This document shows positions 7,892 to 15,431 of a stretch of DNA of 15,475 nt, in pieces. The position numbers and the translations under genes are program-made. The DNA lies in the NCBI GenBank assembly GCA_023488645.1, contig JAMDDL010000076.1, positions 1-15,475 of the forward strand, in the 5' to 3' direction. The notes under the pieces were generated by a model that saw only the letters and a list, made by a program, of their open reading frames with translations, made no database searches and was not told the origin of the DNA. The DNA comes from Actinomycetota bacterium. GTDB taxonomy: Bacteria > Actinomycetota > Humimicrobiia > Humimicrobiales > Humimicrobiaceae. Numbering within the stretch: position 1 is the stretch's first letter; each line of letters opens with the position of its first letter.

Positions 7892-9795
7892 CCGATCCAT
7901 TCCTCATGCCAAAGAGCAAAATTTAATAAATACCATACATTGTTAGCATTATGCTTGTGGGTTCCTGTGGTTTCAAGTAATTTATTAAGATATTTACCAT
8001 TAAAATAATCGGTATTACCTGCAAACTTCAACAGTTTCCTGCTGGCAAATTCTCCCAGCTCTTTGAAAAACCATTCATATATCGGAACACCAAAACCTTG
8101 CTTTTTTCTGTCAATAAGCTCATCCGGAATAATTCCTCTTACTGCTTTTTTAAGTATATGCTTTAATTCATAATTTTCTGATTTAACGGACTGTGGTATT
8201 GACATTGCAAGCTCCACAAATTTATGATCTAAAAATGGTACCCTTGCCTCAAGAGACACTGCCATGCTCATTTTATCCACTCTCATTAATAAAAGCTCCG
8301 GTAACCTGAAATTTAAATCCAGATAACTCATCCATGCTAATGGAGTTTTTTCCCACGATTTTTCCATAAATCTGTCATATATTGGCTTTATAGCTTCATA
8401 GGAACTAAAATTTTTGAAATCTTTTTTAAATTTATCTGATAATAATTCTTTCTTGCTATTATCAAAAAAAGCTTCTATTCCGCCCCAGAATATAGGCTTA
8501 TTTTCTGTACCCCTTTTTAACCATTCATAATATGATTTATGTTTTTTACCGCCAATACTTAATGCAAAAAGTCCTGCTTTTTTTAAAAAATTAACGTTAA
8601 ATCTGTCATTGATTTTTGCCAGCTTCAACATTACTGCCCATGATGGGTAACCCATAAAAAGCTCGTCACTTCCTTCACCAACCTGGCATACAATTATTCC
8701 ATTGTCCCTTGCAAGCTTTGACACGGCATATACCGGATAACAAACAAAATCCGCTATCGGTTCATCCTGATGAAAAATTAGTGTTTTAAGAAAATGCATG
8801 AAATCATCCATATTTAAAATTCTTGTATGATGGTCTGCATTAATTCTTTCCGCCATTAGTTTTGCGTAATCAAATTCATTTGCATAAGTCTTATTTTCAC
8901 CTTCATAACCAATAGTGAAAGTCTTTACTCTTTCTGTGGCATCTTCTGAAAACAAAGCGGCATTTGTACTTGAATCTATTCCGCCGGATAAGAATATCCC
9001 AACCGGAACATCGCTGACCTTTCTATATTTTACAGCTATTCTTAATTCCTCTAACAGCCTGTGGGCAATTTCATCTTCAGGAATATTCACAAGAGGTTCG
9101 GTATGATCAAAAACATCCCAATATCTGTTTATATTAATCTCCCCATATTTTGAAATCTTTAAATAGCAGCCAGAGGTGAGCTTATAGATATCCTTGAACA
9201 TTGTGTTTGGAGCAGGTACGGTTAAAAATGAAAGAAAATGATAAAATCCTTCCATGTTCACTTCCCTTTTTATGGAATGATCTTCAAGAATTGCCTTTAT
9301 TTCAGAAGCAAAAATAAATCTGCCTTTATTAATGGTATAATAGACTGGTTTTATTCCAATCCTGTCTCTTGCAATCCATAATTCTTTTTTAACATCATCC
9401 CAGATTGCAAATGCAAACATACCTCTGAACTTATCAATACAGTTAATTCCCCACTCTTCAAAAGCATGAAGTATAACTTCCGTATCACTATGGTCCGTCC
9501 TGAACTTATGACCGGATCTTTCAAGCTCAGGTCTGATTTCCGAATGATTATATATCTCCCCGTTAAAAACAATCCATAACGTTGAGTCTTCATTAGACAT
9601 AGGTTGTGCTGCAGCTTTTGAAATATCTATTATAGATAGTCTCCGGTGTCCAAGACCTGTAAAACCGTCTGCAGAAATCCATAAACCATAATCATCCGGA
9701 CCTCTATGAGCCATAATATCCCGCATTTTGACAAGCAGGTTTTCATTTACTTTTTCGGATTTTAAAAAGTTATATACCCCAACAATACCGCACAT
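7888..9795 (-). CDS. asnB: AsnB-type glutamine-dependent amidotransferase
   Basis: This 635-residue protein has the full asparagine synthetase B layout. C2 is the N-terminal glutaminase nucleophile, exposed after Met removal. RGPDD (31-35), LGHRRLS (48-54), NGEIYN (78-83) and SDTEVILHAF (103-112) build the glutamine site. SGGIDSS (250-256) is the ATP pyrophosphatase loop, and GEGSDELFMGY (353-363) and LEARVPFLDH lie in the synthetase domain. It could make asparagine from aspartate. In surface-polysaccharide loci, however, homologues such as Francisella WbtH and Pseudomonas WbpS are assigned to amidation of uronic acids. Because it follows a uronate-forming dehydrogenase by 68 bases, a uronamide role is inferred here. 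Its stop overlaps the next gene's ATG (ATGA). Ribosome binding site signals before its own ATG are weak. Confidence 0.9.
   Translation of the reverse strand: MCGIVGVYNFLKSEKVNENLLVKMRDIMAHRGPDDYGLWISADGFTGLGHRRLSIIDISKAAAQPMSNEDSTLWIVFNGEIYNHSEIRPELERSGHKFRTDHSDTEVILHAFEEWGINCIDKFRGMFAFAIWDDVKKELWIARDRIGIKPVYYTINKGRFIFASEIKAILEDHSIKREVNMEGFYHFLSFLTVPAPNTMFKDIYKLTSGCYLKISKYGEININRYWDVFDHTEPLVNIPEDEIAHRLLEELRIAVKYRKVSDVPVGIFLSGGIDSSTNAALFSEDATERVKTFTIGYEGENKTYANEFDYAKLMAERINADHHTRILNMDDFMHFLKTLIFHQDEPIADFVCYPVYAVSKLARDNGIIVCQVGEGSDELFMGYPSWAVMLKLAKINDRFNVNFLKKAGLFALSIGGKKHKSYYEWLKRGTENKPIFWGGIEAFFDNSKKELLSDKFKKDFKNFSSYEAIKPIYDRFMEKSWEKTPLAWMSYLDLNFRLPELLLMRVDKMSMAVSLEARVPFLDHKFVELAMSIPQSVKSENYELKHILKKAVRGIIPDELIDRKKQGFGVPIYEWFFKELGEFASRKLLKFAGNTDYFNGKYLNKLLETTGTHKHNANNVWYLLNFALWHEEWIG
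7901..7905 (-). promoter_or_regulatory. Ribosome binding site deciding the start of the DPM-synthase-like gene
   Basis: GAGGA directly abuts the ATG at 7900, which leaves no spacing. It lies nine bases before the ATG at 7891, a normal distance. It therefore favours the shorter protein. Confidence 0.65.
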
Positions 9796-9863
9796 TTAAA
9801 AGTCTTTCAGATTTCCTATTAACAATAGATATCTATTTGAAATAAATCAGGTATTTCTATAAT

Positions 9864-11111
9864 TTAAATCCTGTAATATTTTATTCCTGCTTTTTCTACT
9901 TCATCCTGATTATAAAAATTCCTTGTATCAAAAATATTTTTATTTCTCATCTTTTGCGCTATTAAATCCAAGCTTATTCCCTTAAAGGTATCATGCGCTG
10001 CAAAAAGTAAAAGCAAATCAGCATCATTAAGAGAATCATCCAAACTATTTAACTTTCCTTTATAATTCGTAACACAAGGATCATAAATAAAAACTTCAAA
10101 TCCTTTTTTTGAAAGTTCGTCTATGATTACCAGAGCCGGGCTTTCTCTTGTATCACCCACATTTTCCTTATAGGCTATCCCAAAAATTGCAATTTTGGGA
10201 TTTTTTATGTTATTTAAAATCTCTGCTATCTTATTTGAAATGACAAAAGGCCTTGAATTATTTATTCTCCTGCATTTTTCAATCAATGTATCTTTTTTTC
10301 TGATATTTTCAATAATAAACCACGGGTCTATTGCAATGCAGTGTCCTCCAACTCCAGGACCTGGGTTTAAAATATTCACACGTGGATGCATATTTGCAAA
10401 TTTCACTACATCCCAGATACTTATCTTGTACTCTTCACAAATATCAGCAAGCTCGTTTGCAAATGCAATATTTACATCCCTGTATGTATTTTCAGCAAGC
10501 TTTACGAATTCTGAAGTTTCAAGAGTGGTTGTATAAATGCTGCCCTTTACAAAACTTCTATATACTTCTTTGGCAAGCTCCGCAGATTTCTCATTAAATC
10601 CGCCTACAACTCTATCATTGTTAACAAGCTCATATATTATTTTTCCAGGAAGTACTCTTTCAGGGCAAAATGCAAGATGAAAGTCAGTTCCGGCAGCCAG
10701 TTTTGTATTTTTTTCTATTATGCTTCCGACAACATTTCTTGTAGTTCCCGGAGGAGAAGTGGATTCAAGAATTACAAGATTATCTTTTGAAACAAAATCC
10801 TTGATCATTTCAGCAGCACCAATAACATAACTTAAATCTGCTTTATCATCTTCTTTGACAGGAGTTGGAACAGCAATGATATATACATCGCTTTTCTCGA
10901 CTTTCTTTGATACTTTCAGCTTACCTTCTTTAAATGCTTTAAGAAAAACTTCTTCAAGATCCGGTTCTTCTATATGAAGTTTTCCTGAACTGAGGTTATT
11001 GACAATCCCATCATTAATATCAATCCCCAAGACCTCATAACCATTATTAGCCATCATACAAGCAGTAGGAAGACCGATATAGCCCATTCCCAATATGCAG
11101 ATAGTTTTCAT
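9864..11111 (-). CDS. wecC: UDP-N-acetyl-D-mannosamine dehydrogenase-like nucleotide-sugar dehydrogenase
   Basis: This 415-residue enzyme would oxidise C6 of a UDP-N-acetylhexosamine twice, using two NAD+, to give the uronic acid. The N-terminal Rossmann motif GMGYIG (8-13) and the acidic D31 at the end of the second strand point to NAD. Other marks are ESTSPPGTT (116-124), CPERVLPG (149-156), KLAENTYRDVNIAFANE (204-220) with the catalytic lysine and asparagine region, and GVGGHC (253-258) with nucleophile C258. YKENVGDTRESPA (314-326) belongs to the UDP-binding domain. Stretches such as RVNILNPGPGVGGHCIAIDPWF closely match my memory of E. coli WecC, so ManNAc is the best guess, though other HexNAc dehydrogenases share these motifs. 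No 2-epimerase (wecB) is in the window. GGAG ten bases upstream supports the ATG. Confidence 0.92.
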   Translation of the reverse strand: MKTICILGMGYIGLPTACMMANNGYEVLGIDINDGIVNNLSSGKLHIEEPDLEEVFLKAFKEGKLKVSKKVEKSDVYIIAVPTPVKEDDKADLSYVIGAAEMIKDFVSKDNLVILESTSPPGTTRNVVGSIIEKNTKLAAGTDFHLAFCPERVLPGKIIYELVNNDRVVGGFNEKSAELAKEVYRSFVKGSIYTTTLETSEFVKLAENTYRDVNIAFANELADICEEYKISIWDVVKFANMHPRVNILNPGPGVGGHCIAIDPWFIIENIRKKDTLIEKCRRINNSRPFVISNKIAEILNNIKNPKIAIFGIAYKENVGDTRESPALVIIDELSKKGFEVFIYDPCVTNYKGKLNSLDDSLNDADLLLLFAAHDTFKGISLDLIAQKMRNKNIFDTRNFYNQDEVEKAGIKYYRI

Positions 11112-11286
11112 ATTTCAAATGCTCCAATTCTTCAGTTTTAGAAATAAATTAGTTATTATTGCATATAATTTTTTTAATTCAAAGCAAACAACTACTAAAT
11201 TATAAAAAACACATCAGAAAATTTAATGTTATTAAAACATAATATTAAACCTTAATAGATATATTATAATATTAAATTACATAACA
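11112..11286 (-). promoter_or_regulatory. 175-base gap, possible promoter for the wecC-asnB segment
   Basis: This is the longest non-coding stretch in the window. It is extremely AT-rich. TTGCTT (11182-11187) and TATGCA (11160-11165) are 16 bases apart on the minus strand and could be a weak sigma-70-like promoter for the dehydrogenase gene. GGAG at 11122-11125 is a plausible ribosome binding site, ten bases before its ATG. An 11-base AT-only direct repeat occurs at 11239-11249 and 11266-11276. No GC-rich hairpin with a T run is seen, so there is no clear intrinsic terminator. In DNA this AT-rich, promoter-like matches are easy to find by chance. Confidence 0.25.
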
Positions 11287-12525
11287 TTAGTATTTTTTTA
11301 AAATATTGTTAAAAACTTTTTTATATTGTAAAACTATCTTTTCTTTTACCATTGATTTCTCAAGTTTATTAAATAAAAGTTTATAATTTTCTTCAGCAGC
11401 TTTATCTACCATATTATCGTCTGAAAGAGCTTTCCTGACTGCTTTTTCCACAGTTTCAGGATCTTCCGGAGGAACCAGTATAAAGTTCCTGCCATCTGCT
11501 GCCCATTCTTTCGCGCATGAAGTATCTGATTGAATTGGAAAAGAACCCATGACCATTGCCTCAAGAAAAGAGGTGCTAATCGCATCAGAAATTGAAAGCC
11601 CTATTGATATTCTTGACAGCCCATGATGCGTTAATATGTCATCATGATTAGCTTCACTTCCTATTATTTTAACAGGTATTTTAAGATTATTTTCCAAAAG
11701 CTCAGCTTTTATTAATACTTCATTTGTATCAATACTGTAAATAAAAATTTTATATCCGTCTAATATATCGGCACACCTTTCAATAGCCCTTAAAGCGACT
11801 AAAGCTCTGCCGGCCCAACCCTGATAACCCTTAATCATAATGCTTTTTCTTAGAGAAGGTTTCAGATTGCTGCTTAATTTAATCACTTTTTCAAAATCTA
11901 TCCCGCCTGAATTAGGTATTACAGATAAATATTTGCCTTTAAAGCCAAATTCTTTTGCATATTCGAGATCCCGCTGGCATTCAGCCGAATAATAATCGCA
12001 GTTCTTTAAAACATCTTTCATTTTACCTTTGTGATAACTTGTTTTACCAAATAAATCCATTTCACTCCCATAGTTTGTAACAATCCAGGTTGGAAACTTA
12101 AAATTTGAATCTCTCTCCAATATTTTCTTTGCGTCCAATGTTAGGTACCCTGCCTCCTGAATATGCATAGACTGGATAATATCAGGTTTTATTTTTTTTA
12201 TTACACTGCATAATTTTTTAACTTTATAATTTGGGAATATTTTTTTAAAAATAGCTCTTAACAGTACAGGATTTGTAACTTCTTTTGAAATAGGGGAATT
12301 CTGGGAAAACTTGTTTGGAACTGTCTTTTTTGATTTATATTTGTTTATTAAATATTGAGTAAATTTAGACCTGTAGAACTTAACATTTTTTCCTTTTAGC
12401 AATGGATTTAAACCAACAAAGTCTTCGGTTGGGAATAAATGAATTTCCCAGCCTTCTTCCAGAATATTATTAATCCACCTTGCTGAATGTATGCTGTCTG
12501 ACATCATTACAAATAAAATTTTCAT
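11287..12525 (-). CDS. GT4-like (GT-B fold) glycosyltransferase
   Basis: This 412-residue protein has a two-domain GT-B layout. The N-terminal domain begins MKILFVMMSDSIHSARW (1-17), typical of sugar transferases with an early SxHxxRW motif. It continues with IKPDIIQSMHIQEAGY (112-127) and TNYGSEMDLFG (150-160). IPNSGGID (203-210) marks the domain junction. The C-terminal domain carries GYQGWAGRA (233-241), then SISDAISTSFLEAM (311-324) and MGSFPIQSD (326-334), the nucleotide-sugar site. The usual E-x7-E motif of GT4 is not clean here: an aspartate (D314) stands where the first glutamate is expected, with the second acid at E322. No signal peptide is seen. The ATG overlaps the stop of the GT2 gene before it by four bases, so the two are likely made together and may add consecutive sugars. 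The specific sugar is unknown. Confidence 0.82.
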   Translation of the reverse strand: MKILFVMMSDSIHSARWINNILEEGWEIHLFPTEDFVGLNPLLKGKNVKFYRSKFTQYLINKYKSKKTVPNKFSQNSPISKEVTNPVLLRAIFKKIFPNYKVKKLCSVIKKIKPDIIQSMHIQEAGYLTLDAKKILERDSNFKFPTWIVTNYGSEMDLFGKTSYHKGKMKDVLKNCDYYSAECQRDLEYAKEFGFKGKYLSVIPNSGGIDFEKVIKLSSNLKPSLRKSIMIKGYQGWAGRALVALRAIERCADILDGYKIFIYSIDTNEVLIKAELLENNLKIPVKIIGSEANHDDILTHHGLSRISIGLSISDAISTSFLEAMVMGSFPIQSDTSCAKEWAADGRNFILVPPEDPETVEKAVRKALSDDNMVDKAAEENYKLLFNKLEKSMVKEKIVLQYKKVFNNILKKY

Positions 12526-13301
12526 TTACTTAAATCTTTATTCATATCTTTTTTATAATTTACAAAAGGCAAGTTTATTATCAATGACTTTAGAACAATC
12601 CTCAAACTAAAAAATTCCTTTTTAATAATAGTCCAAAAATATTTTCTAATAATTTTAGCAACTTCCGTTCTGGTTTTTCTATTCATTTGATAAGAAATAC
12701 CTTCTCTGTTGAAAGATGCTATAGCAAATGATGCCAGATCGACATTAACATTTTTTGAAAAAAATCTGAGCCATACTTCATAATCCATTGCAATGTCATA
12801 ATCTGCATTAAAATTACCATAATTTTCAAACAACTTTTTTTTGACTACTGTGGAAGGATGCGGAATCCAGCTTAATAACGGAGGCCATAAACCCCACATA
12901 GGAGGTTTTTTTTCTAAAATTCTGCCGGATTTCATATCTTTGGTTTCAAAAATTATTGCATCCGCGCTGCTACTGGCTAAAAATTTTGTAAATAATTCAC
13001 AATCCAAATCCATATTTACACAATCACCACCATTTAAAAACCAAAGCCATTCAGTATTGGAAACAACAATCCCAAAATTAAATGCAGGAGAAATACCTTT
13101 TGGCTCCTGCCAGTAATATTTGATATTTTTCTCAGATGATGATAATTTGCGAACTTCATCACTGATTCCGGTTTTACTGGAATCCACAACTATCTGATTT
13201 ATGTTAAACTTCTCTCTAAGTATCCTTGTGCTTTTGATAGTTGCTATAAAACCGTTTAAATCATTCTTTGTAACAGTAATTATACTGAGAATATTATCCA
13301 A
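12522..13301 (-). CDS. Family 2 glycosyltransferase with a TTG start
   Basis: This 259-residue GT2 enzyme starts at the fold itself: LSIITVTKND (5-14) forms the first beta strand and nucleotide loop. QIVVDSS (36-42) follows, then GISPAFNFGI (69-78) and FLNGGD (88-93), the variant DxD region seen in a GT2 subgroup of polysaccharide clusters. HPST (148-151) and DYEVWLRF (173-180) supply the usual catalytic-base region. It probably adds a sugar to the lipid-linked repeat unit in the cytoplasm. The start codon is TTG. AAGGA lies seven bases before it, and no ATG occurs early enough to keep the first strand, so the TTG is well supported. Its TGA stop overlaps the next gene's ATG (ATGA), which implies translational coupling. 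Confidence 0.88.
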   Translation of the reverse strand: MDNILSIITVTKNDLNGFIATIKSTRILREKFNINQIVVDSSKTGISDEVRKLSSSEKNIKYYWQEPKGISPAFNFGIVVSNTEWLWFLNGGDCVNMDLDCELFTKFLASSSADAIIFETKDMKSGRILEKKPPMWGLWPPLLSWIPHPSTVVKKKLFENYGNFNADYDIAMDYEVWLRFFSKNVNVDLASFAIASFNREGISYQMNRKTRTEVAKIIRKYFWTIIKKEFFSLRIVLKSLIINLPFVNYKKDMNKDLSK

Positions 13302-13308
13302 CTAAACT

Positions 13309-13313
13309 TCCTT
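13309..13313 (-). promoter_or_regulatory. Ribosome binding site selecting a TTG start
   Basis: AAGGA stands seven bases before the TTG at 13301. It decides the start of this GT2 gene, because no ATG is available without cutting into the nucleotide-binding fold. Confidence 0.7.
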
Positions 13314-13373
13314 TATCTGACAATATTAATACTTATAATTATTCTTTATAACAAATAACCTAAGATTAAAACA

Positions 13374-14387
13374 TCAAAATTTGAAAATATTTATTAAAAT
13401 TTTATCAATCAATCTTACAAGAAAAGAAAGATGATCCAATTGGGTTTTTTTAAGCCAGAAATGAACCATTTTTTGGAATATATTTCTCGGATCCCGAAAT
13501 TTATAAGACTGTTCTTCAGAGTAATTCCAATCCTTTGAAATTTTCTGCCAGTTAAAATCCCATATTGCTTCTTTGGAAAAAAATTTTGCTTCAAACTCAT
13601 CTAAATAATTTAAAACTTTTTTATCCCAATAATAAAAATCATCTTTAATAATTGTTTTTATATCTATACCAAATCTATAATAATTTTCAAACCATTCTTC
13701 TGGTATTTTATACATGTCATGTTTTTTAATAGAATACATATGATGATAATCCCTATATACTGAAACAGCGCTTTGCGGCCTGTTTACTCTCTCCCAGCAT
13801 TGATACCAATTATGTTTGCTCTGCATTCTTTCCCAGTCAGTAAATTGGTAGTGCATAATTTTAATATTTTTTAAATTTATTTTCAGAGCATTTTTCGGAC
13901 AGATATTTCGATATGTATGAATCTTTTCAGCTTCATATGGACTGCCGTCATCAAAAAAAGCAAGAGGAATCATAATCGGGCCATTCCAATAATGAGTCAT
14001 ATCGGGACAAATATTTACAAAATTTGCCATAAAAACCGTTCCGGGAGTGCTTTTGTAAAATTGTTTAAGCTCTTCTTCCAGTAATATTTCCGGCGTAAGT
14101 ATTTCATCAGCGTCAACTGCAAAAATTAACTTAGCGCCATCGATTTTCCTTGCCTCGTCAATCAGAATCTGTCTTACATATTTTTCATTATATTCCAGGT
14201 CAAAATTTTCAACTAATATAACCTTTGGATATTTCTTTGCTATTTCCTTCGAATTATCTTCAGAACATTGATCAGAAATTATTATATGATCTGCCCAAAG
14301 ACTGGTGCATTTCAAAAATCTATCAAGGATTTTTGATTCATTCCTTACCGGAGTTGTACAGATAAATTTTGGTTTTTGGAGATTCAT
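13374..14387 (-). CDS. GT2-like glycosyltransferase, second of two tandem paralogues
   Basis: This 337-residue protein aligns end to end with its upstream neighbour. About half the residues look identical by eye. Shared motifs are TPVRNES (12-18), WADHIIISDQ (31-40), SEDNS and VDADE (91-95), plus the aromatic C-terminal block (DWERMQSKHNWYQCWE, YHHMYSI) and the closing WLKKTQ...IDKILIN segment. The conserved acidic DADE motif suggests both copies are active GT-A enzymes. Differences cluster in the middle (about residues 60-170), where acceptor or donor contacts often lie, so the two may add different sugars or act at different steps. No strong Shine-Dalgarno sequence precedes the ATG; the 30-base gap to the upstream gene suggests it is translated from the same message. 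Exact specificity is unknown. Confidence 0.85.
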   Translation of the reverse strand: MNLQKPKFICTTPVRNESKILDRFLKCTSLWADHIIISDQCSEDNSKEIAKKYPKVILVENFDLEYNEKYVRQILIDEARKIDGAKLIFAVDADEILTPEILLEEELKQFYKSTPGTVFMANFVNICPDMTHYWNGPIMIPLAFFDDGSPYEAEKIHTYRNICPKNALKINLKNIKIMHYQFTDWERMQSKHNWYQCWERVNRPQSAVSVYRDYHHMYSIKKHDMYKIPEEWFENYYRFGIDIKTIIKDDFYYWDKKVLNYLDEFEAKFFSKEAIWDFNWQKISKDWNYSEEQSYKFRDPRNIFQKMVHFWLKKTQLDHLSFLVRLIDKILINIFKF

Positions 14388-14417
14388 ATAACTTTTTTAA
14401 AAAATATTTTAGATTTA

Positions 14418-15431
14418 TTAGAATTTAAATAAATTAATTAATATTTTATCAATAAACCTAACATAAAAACTGGGGTAATTCTTTTGGGTTTTTTTAAGCC
14501 ATTTATGAACTAACTTCTGAAATAAAGTCCTTGGATCTTTAAAATCACTTTTATTACCATATTTAAAATTTAATCCTTTTGCAAGCATGCTCCAGTCAAT
14601 ATCCCAAATGGATTCTTTTGCAAAAAATTTGGAATTATATTTCAATAAATAATCCAAAACTACTTTATCCCAATAATAAATATTGTCTTTAATAACTTCT
14701 TTTAAATTAATTCCATATTCTTTATAATAATCTAACCATCTAACTGGAAGTTCTTTTAATTCTGATTTCCTTATTGAATACATATGATGATATCCTCTAT
14801 ATCTTCTAACTGAGCTTGAATATGGATTATTAATTTTTTCCCAGCATTGATACCATCTGTGTTTGCTTTCCATTCTATCCCAGTCAGTGTATTGAAAATG
14901 CATAATTTTGATTTCATCAATGTCTAAAAAACTGGTATTTCTATTTATCGGAAAACGAAAATTATGAATTTTTTTTCCTGAATTTATACTGCTATTATCA
15001 ATAAACCCCCAAGGTAAGTTAAATGTACTTGACCAATAATATCCAAAATCAGGAGTAATATTTATAAATTTTGATCTTAACACTGTTCCTTGTTTTAACT
15101 TCTTTATCTTATCTTGCAAAATAAAATCAAAAAACTCAGGAGTGAATATTTCATCAGCATCTAATGCAATTAATATTTTATTACCTTCAATTTTTCTTGC
15201 TTCCTGAATCAATAAATTTTGTCTTTCACATTCATCAAAAGGAAATATATTTTTTATTACTTTAACTTTTGGAAATTTGTTTGCAATTTCTATAGAATTA
15301 TCTTCAGAGTCTTGATCAGCTATTATGATATTGTCAGCCCAAATCAATGTACTTTTTATAAATTTCTCTAAAATCCATGATTCATTTTTAACTGGAGTAA
15401 GGCAGATAATTTTAAAATTACTAATTGACAT
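14418..15431 (-). CDS. GT2-like glycosyltransferase, first of two tandem paralogues
   Basis: This 337-residue protein has the N-terminal half of a GT-A, family 2-like glycosyltransferase. TPVKNES (residues 12-18) begins the nucleotide-binding fold, WADNIIIADQ (31-40) and SEDNS follow, and DADE (91-94) stands at the usual position of the metal- and nucleotide-binding DxD. The C-terminal half is rich in aromatic residues (for example DWDRMESKHRWYQCW and YHHMYSI) and ends in a conserved WLKKTQ...IDKILIN stretch. No signal peptide or clear membrane helix is seen, so it probably works on the cytoplasmic face. It would add one sugar to a lipid-linked intermediate; donor and acceptor cannot be read from sequence. 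GGAG lies nine bases before the ATG, supporting this start. The next gene, 30 bases downstream, is a same-length paralogue. Confidence 0.85.
   Translation of the reverse strand: MSISNFKIICLTPVKNESWILEKFIKSTLIWADNIIIADQDSEDNSIEIANKFPKVKVIKNIFPFDECERQNLLIQEARKIEGNKILIALDADEIFTPEFFDFILQDKIKKLKQGTVLRSKFINITPDFGYYWSSTFNLPWGFIDNSSINSGKKIHNFRFPINRNTSFLDIDEIKIMHFQYTDWDRMESKHRWYQCWEKINNPYSSSVRRYRGYHHMYSIRKSELKELPVRWLDYYKEYGINLKEVIKDNIYYWDKVVLDYLLKYNSKFFAKESIWDIDWSMLAKGLNFKYGNKSDFKDPRTLFQKLVHKWLKKTQKNYPSFYVRFIDKILINLFKF

Noticed and set aside
9351..9593. A second minus-strand open frame of 80 codons within asnB.
   Set aside because: It is a frame-shifted shadow of the AsnB glutaminase domain, whose motifs are all in the main frame.
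9824..9837. A perfect 14-base palindrome (AATAGATATCTATT) in the 68-base gap before asnB, considered as an operator.
   Set aside because: In DNA this AT-rich, a few palindromes of this length are expected by chance in 15 kb. There is no second copy or nearby regulator to support it.
10195..10597. Plus-strand open frames of 88-113 codons opposite wecC, and similar ones opposite other genes.
   Set aside because: They lie wholly inside strong, motif-rich genes on the other strand, overlap one another, and show no domain or ribosome binding site.
13302..13373. Promoter-like TTGTTA and TATTAA boxes 17 bases apart in the gap before the TTG-start GT2 gene.
   Set aside because: Each box matches the sigma-70 consensus only partly, and such pairs are common by chance in this AT-rich sequence.
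37..15431. The thought that the cluster could be an exosortase/PEP-CTERM locus, which often has an AsnB-like protein and a heparinase-like protein.
   Set aside because: No exosortase, PEP-CTERM substrate or chain-length protein is present in the window, so the link cannot be supported here.
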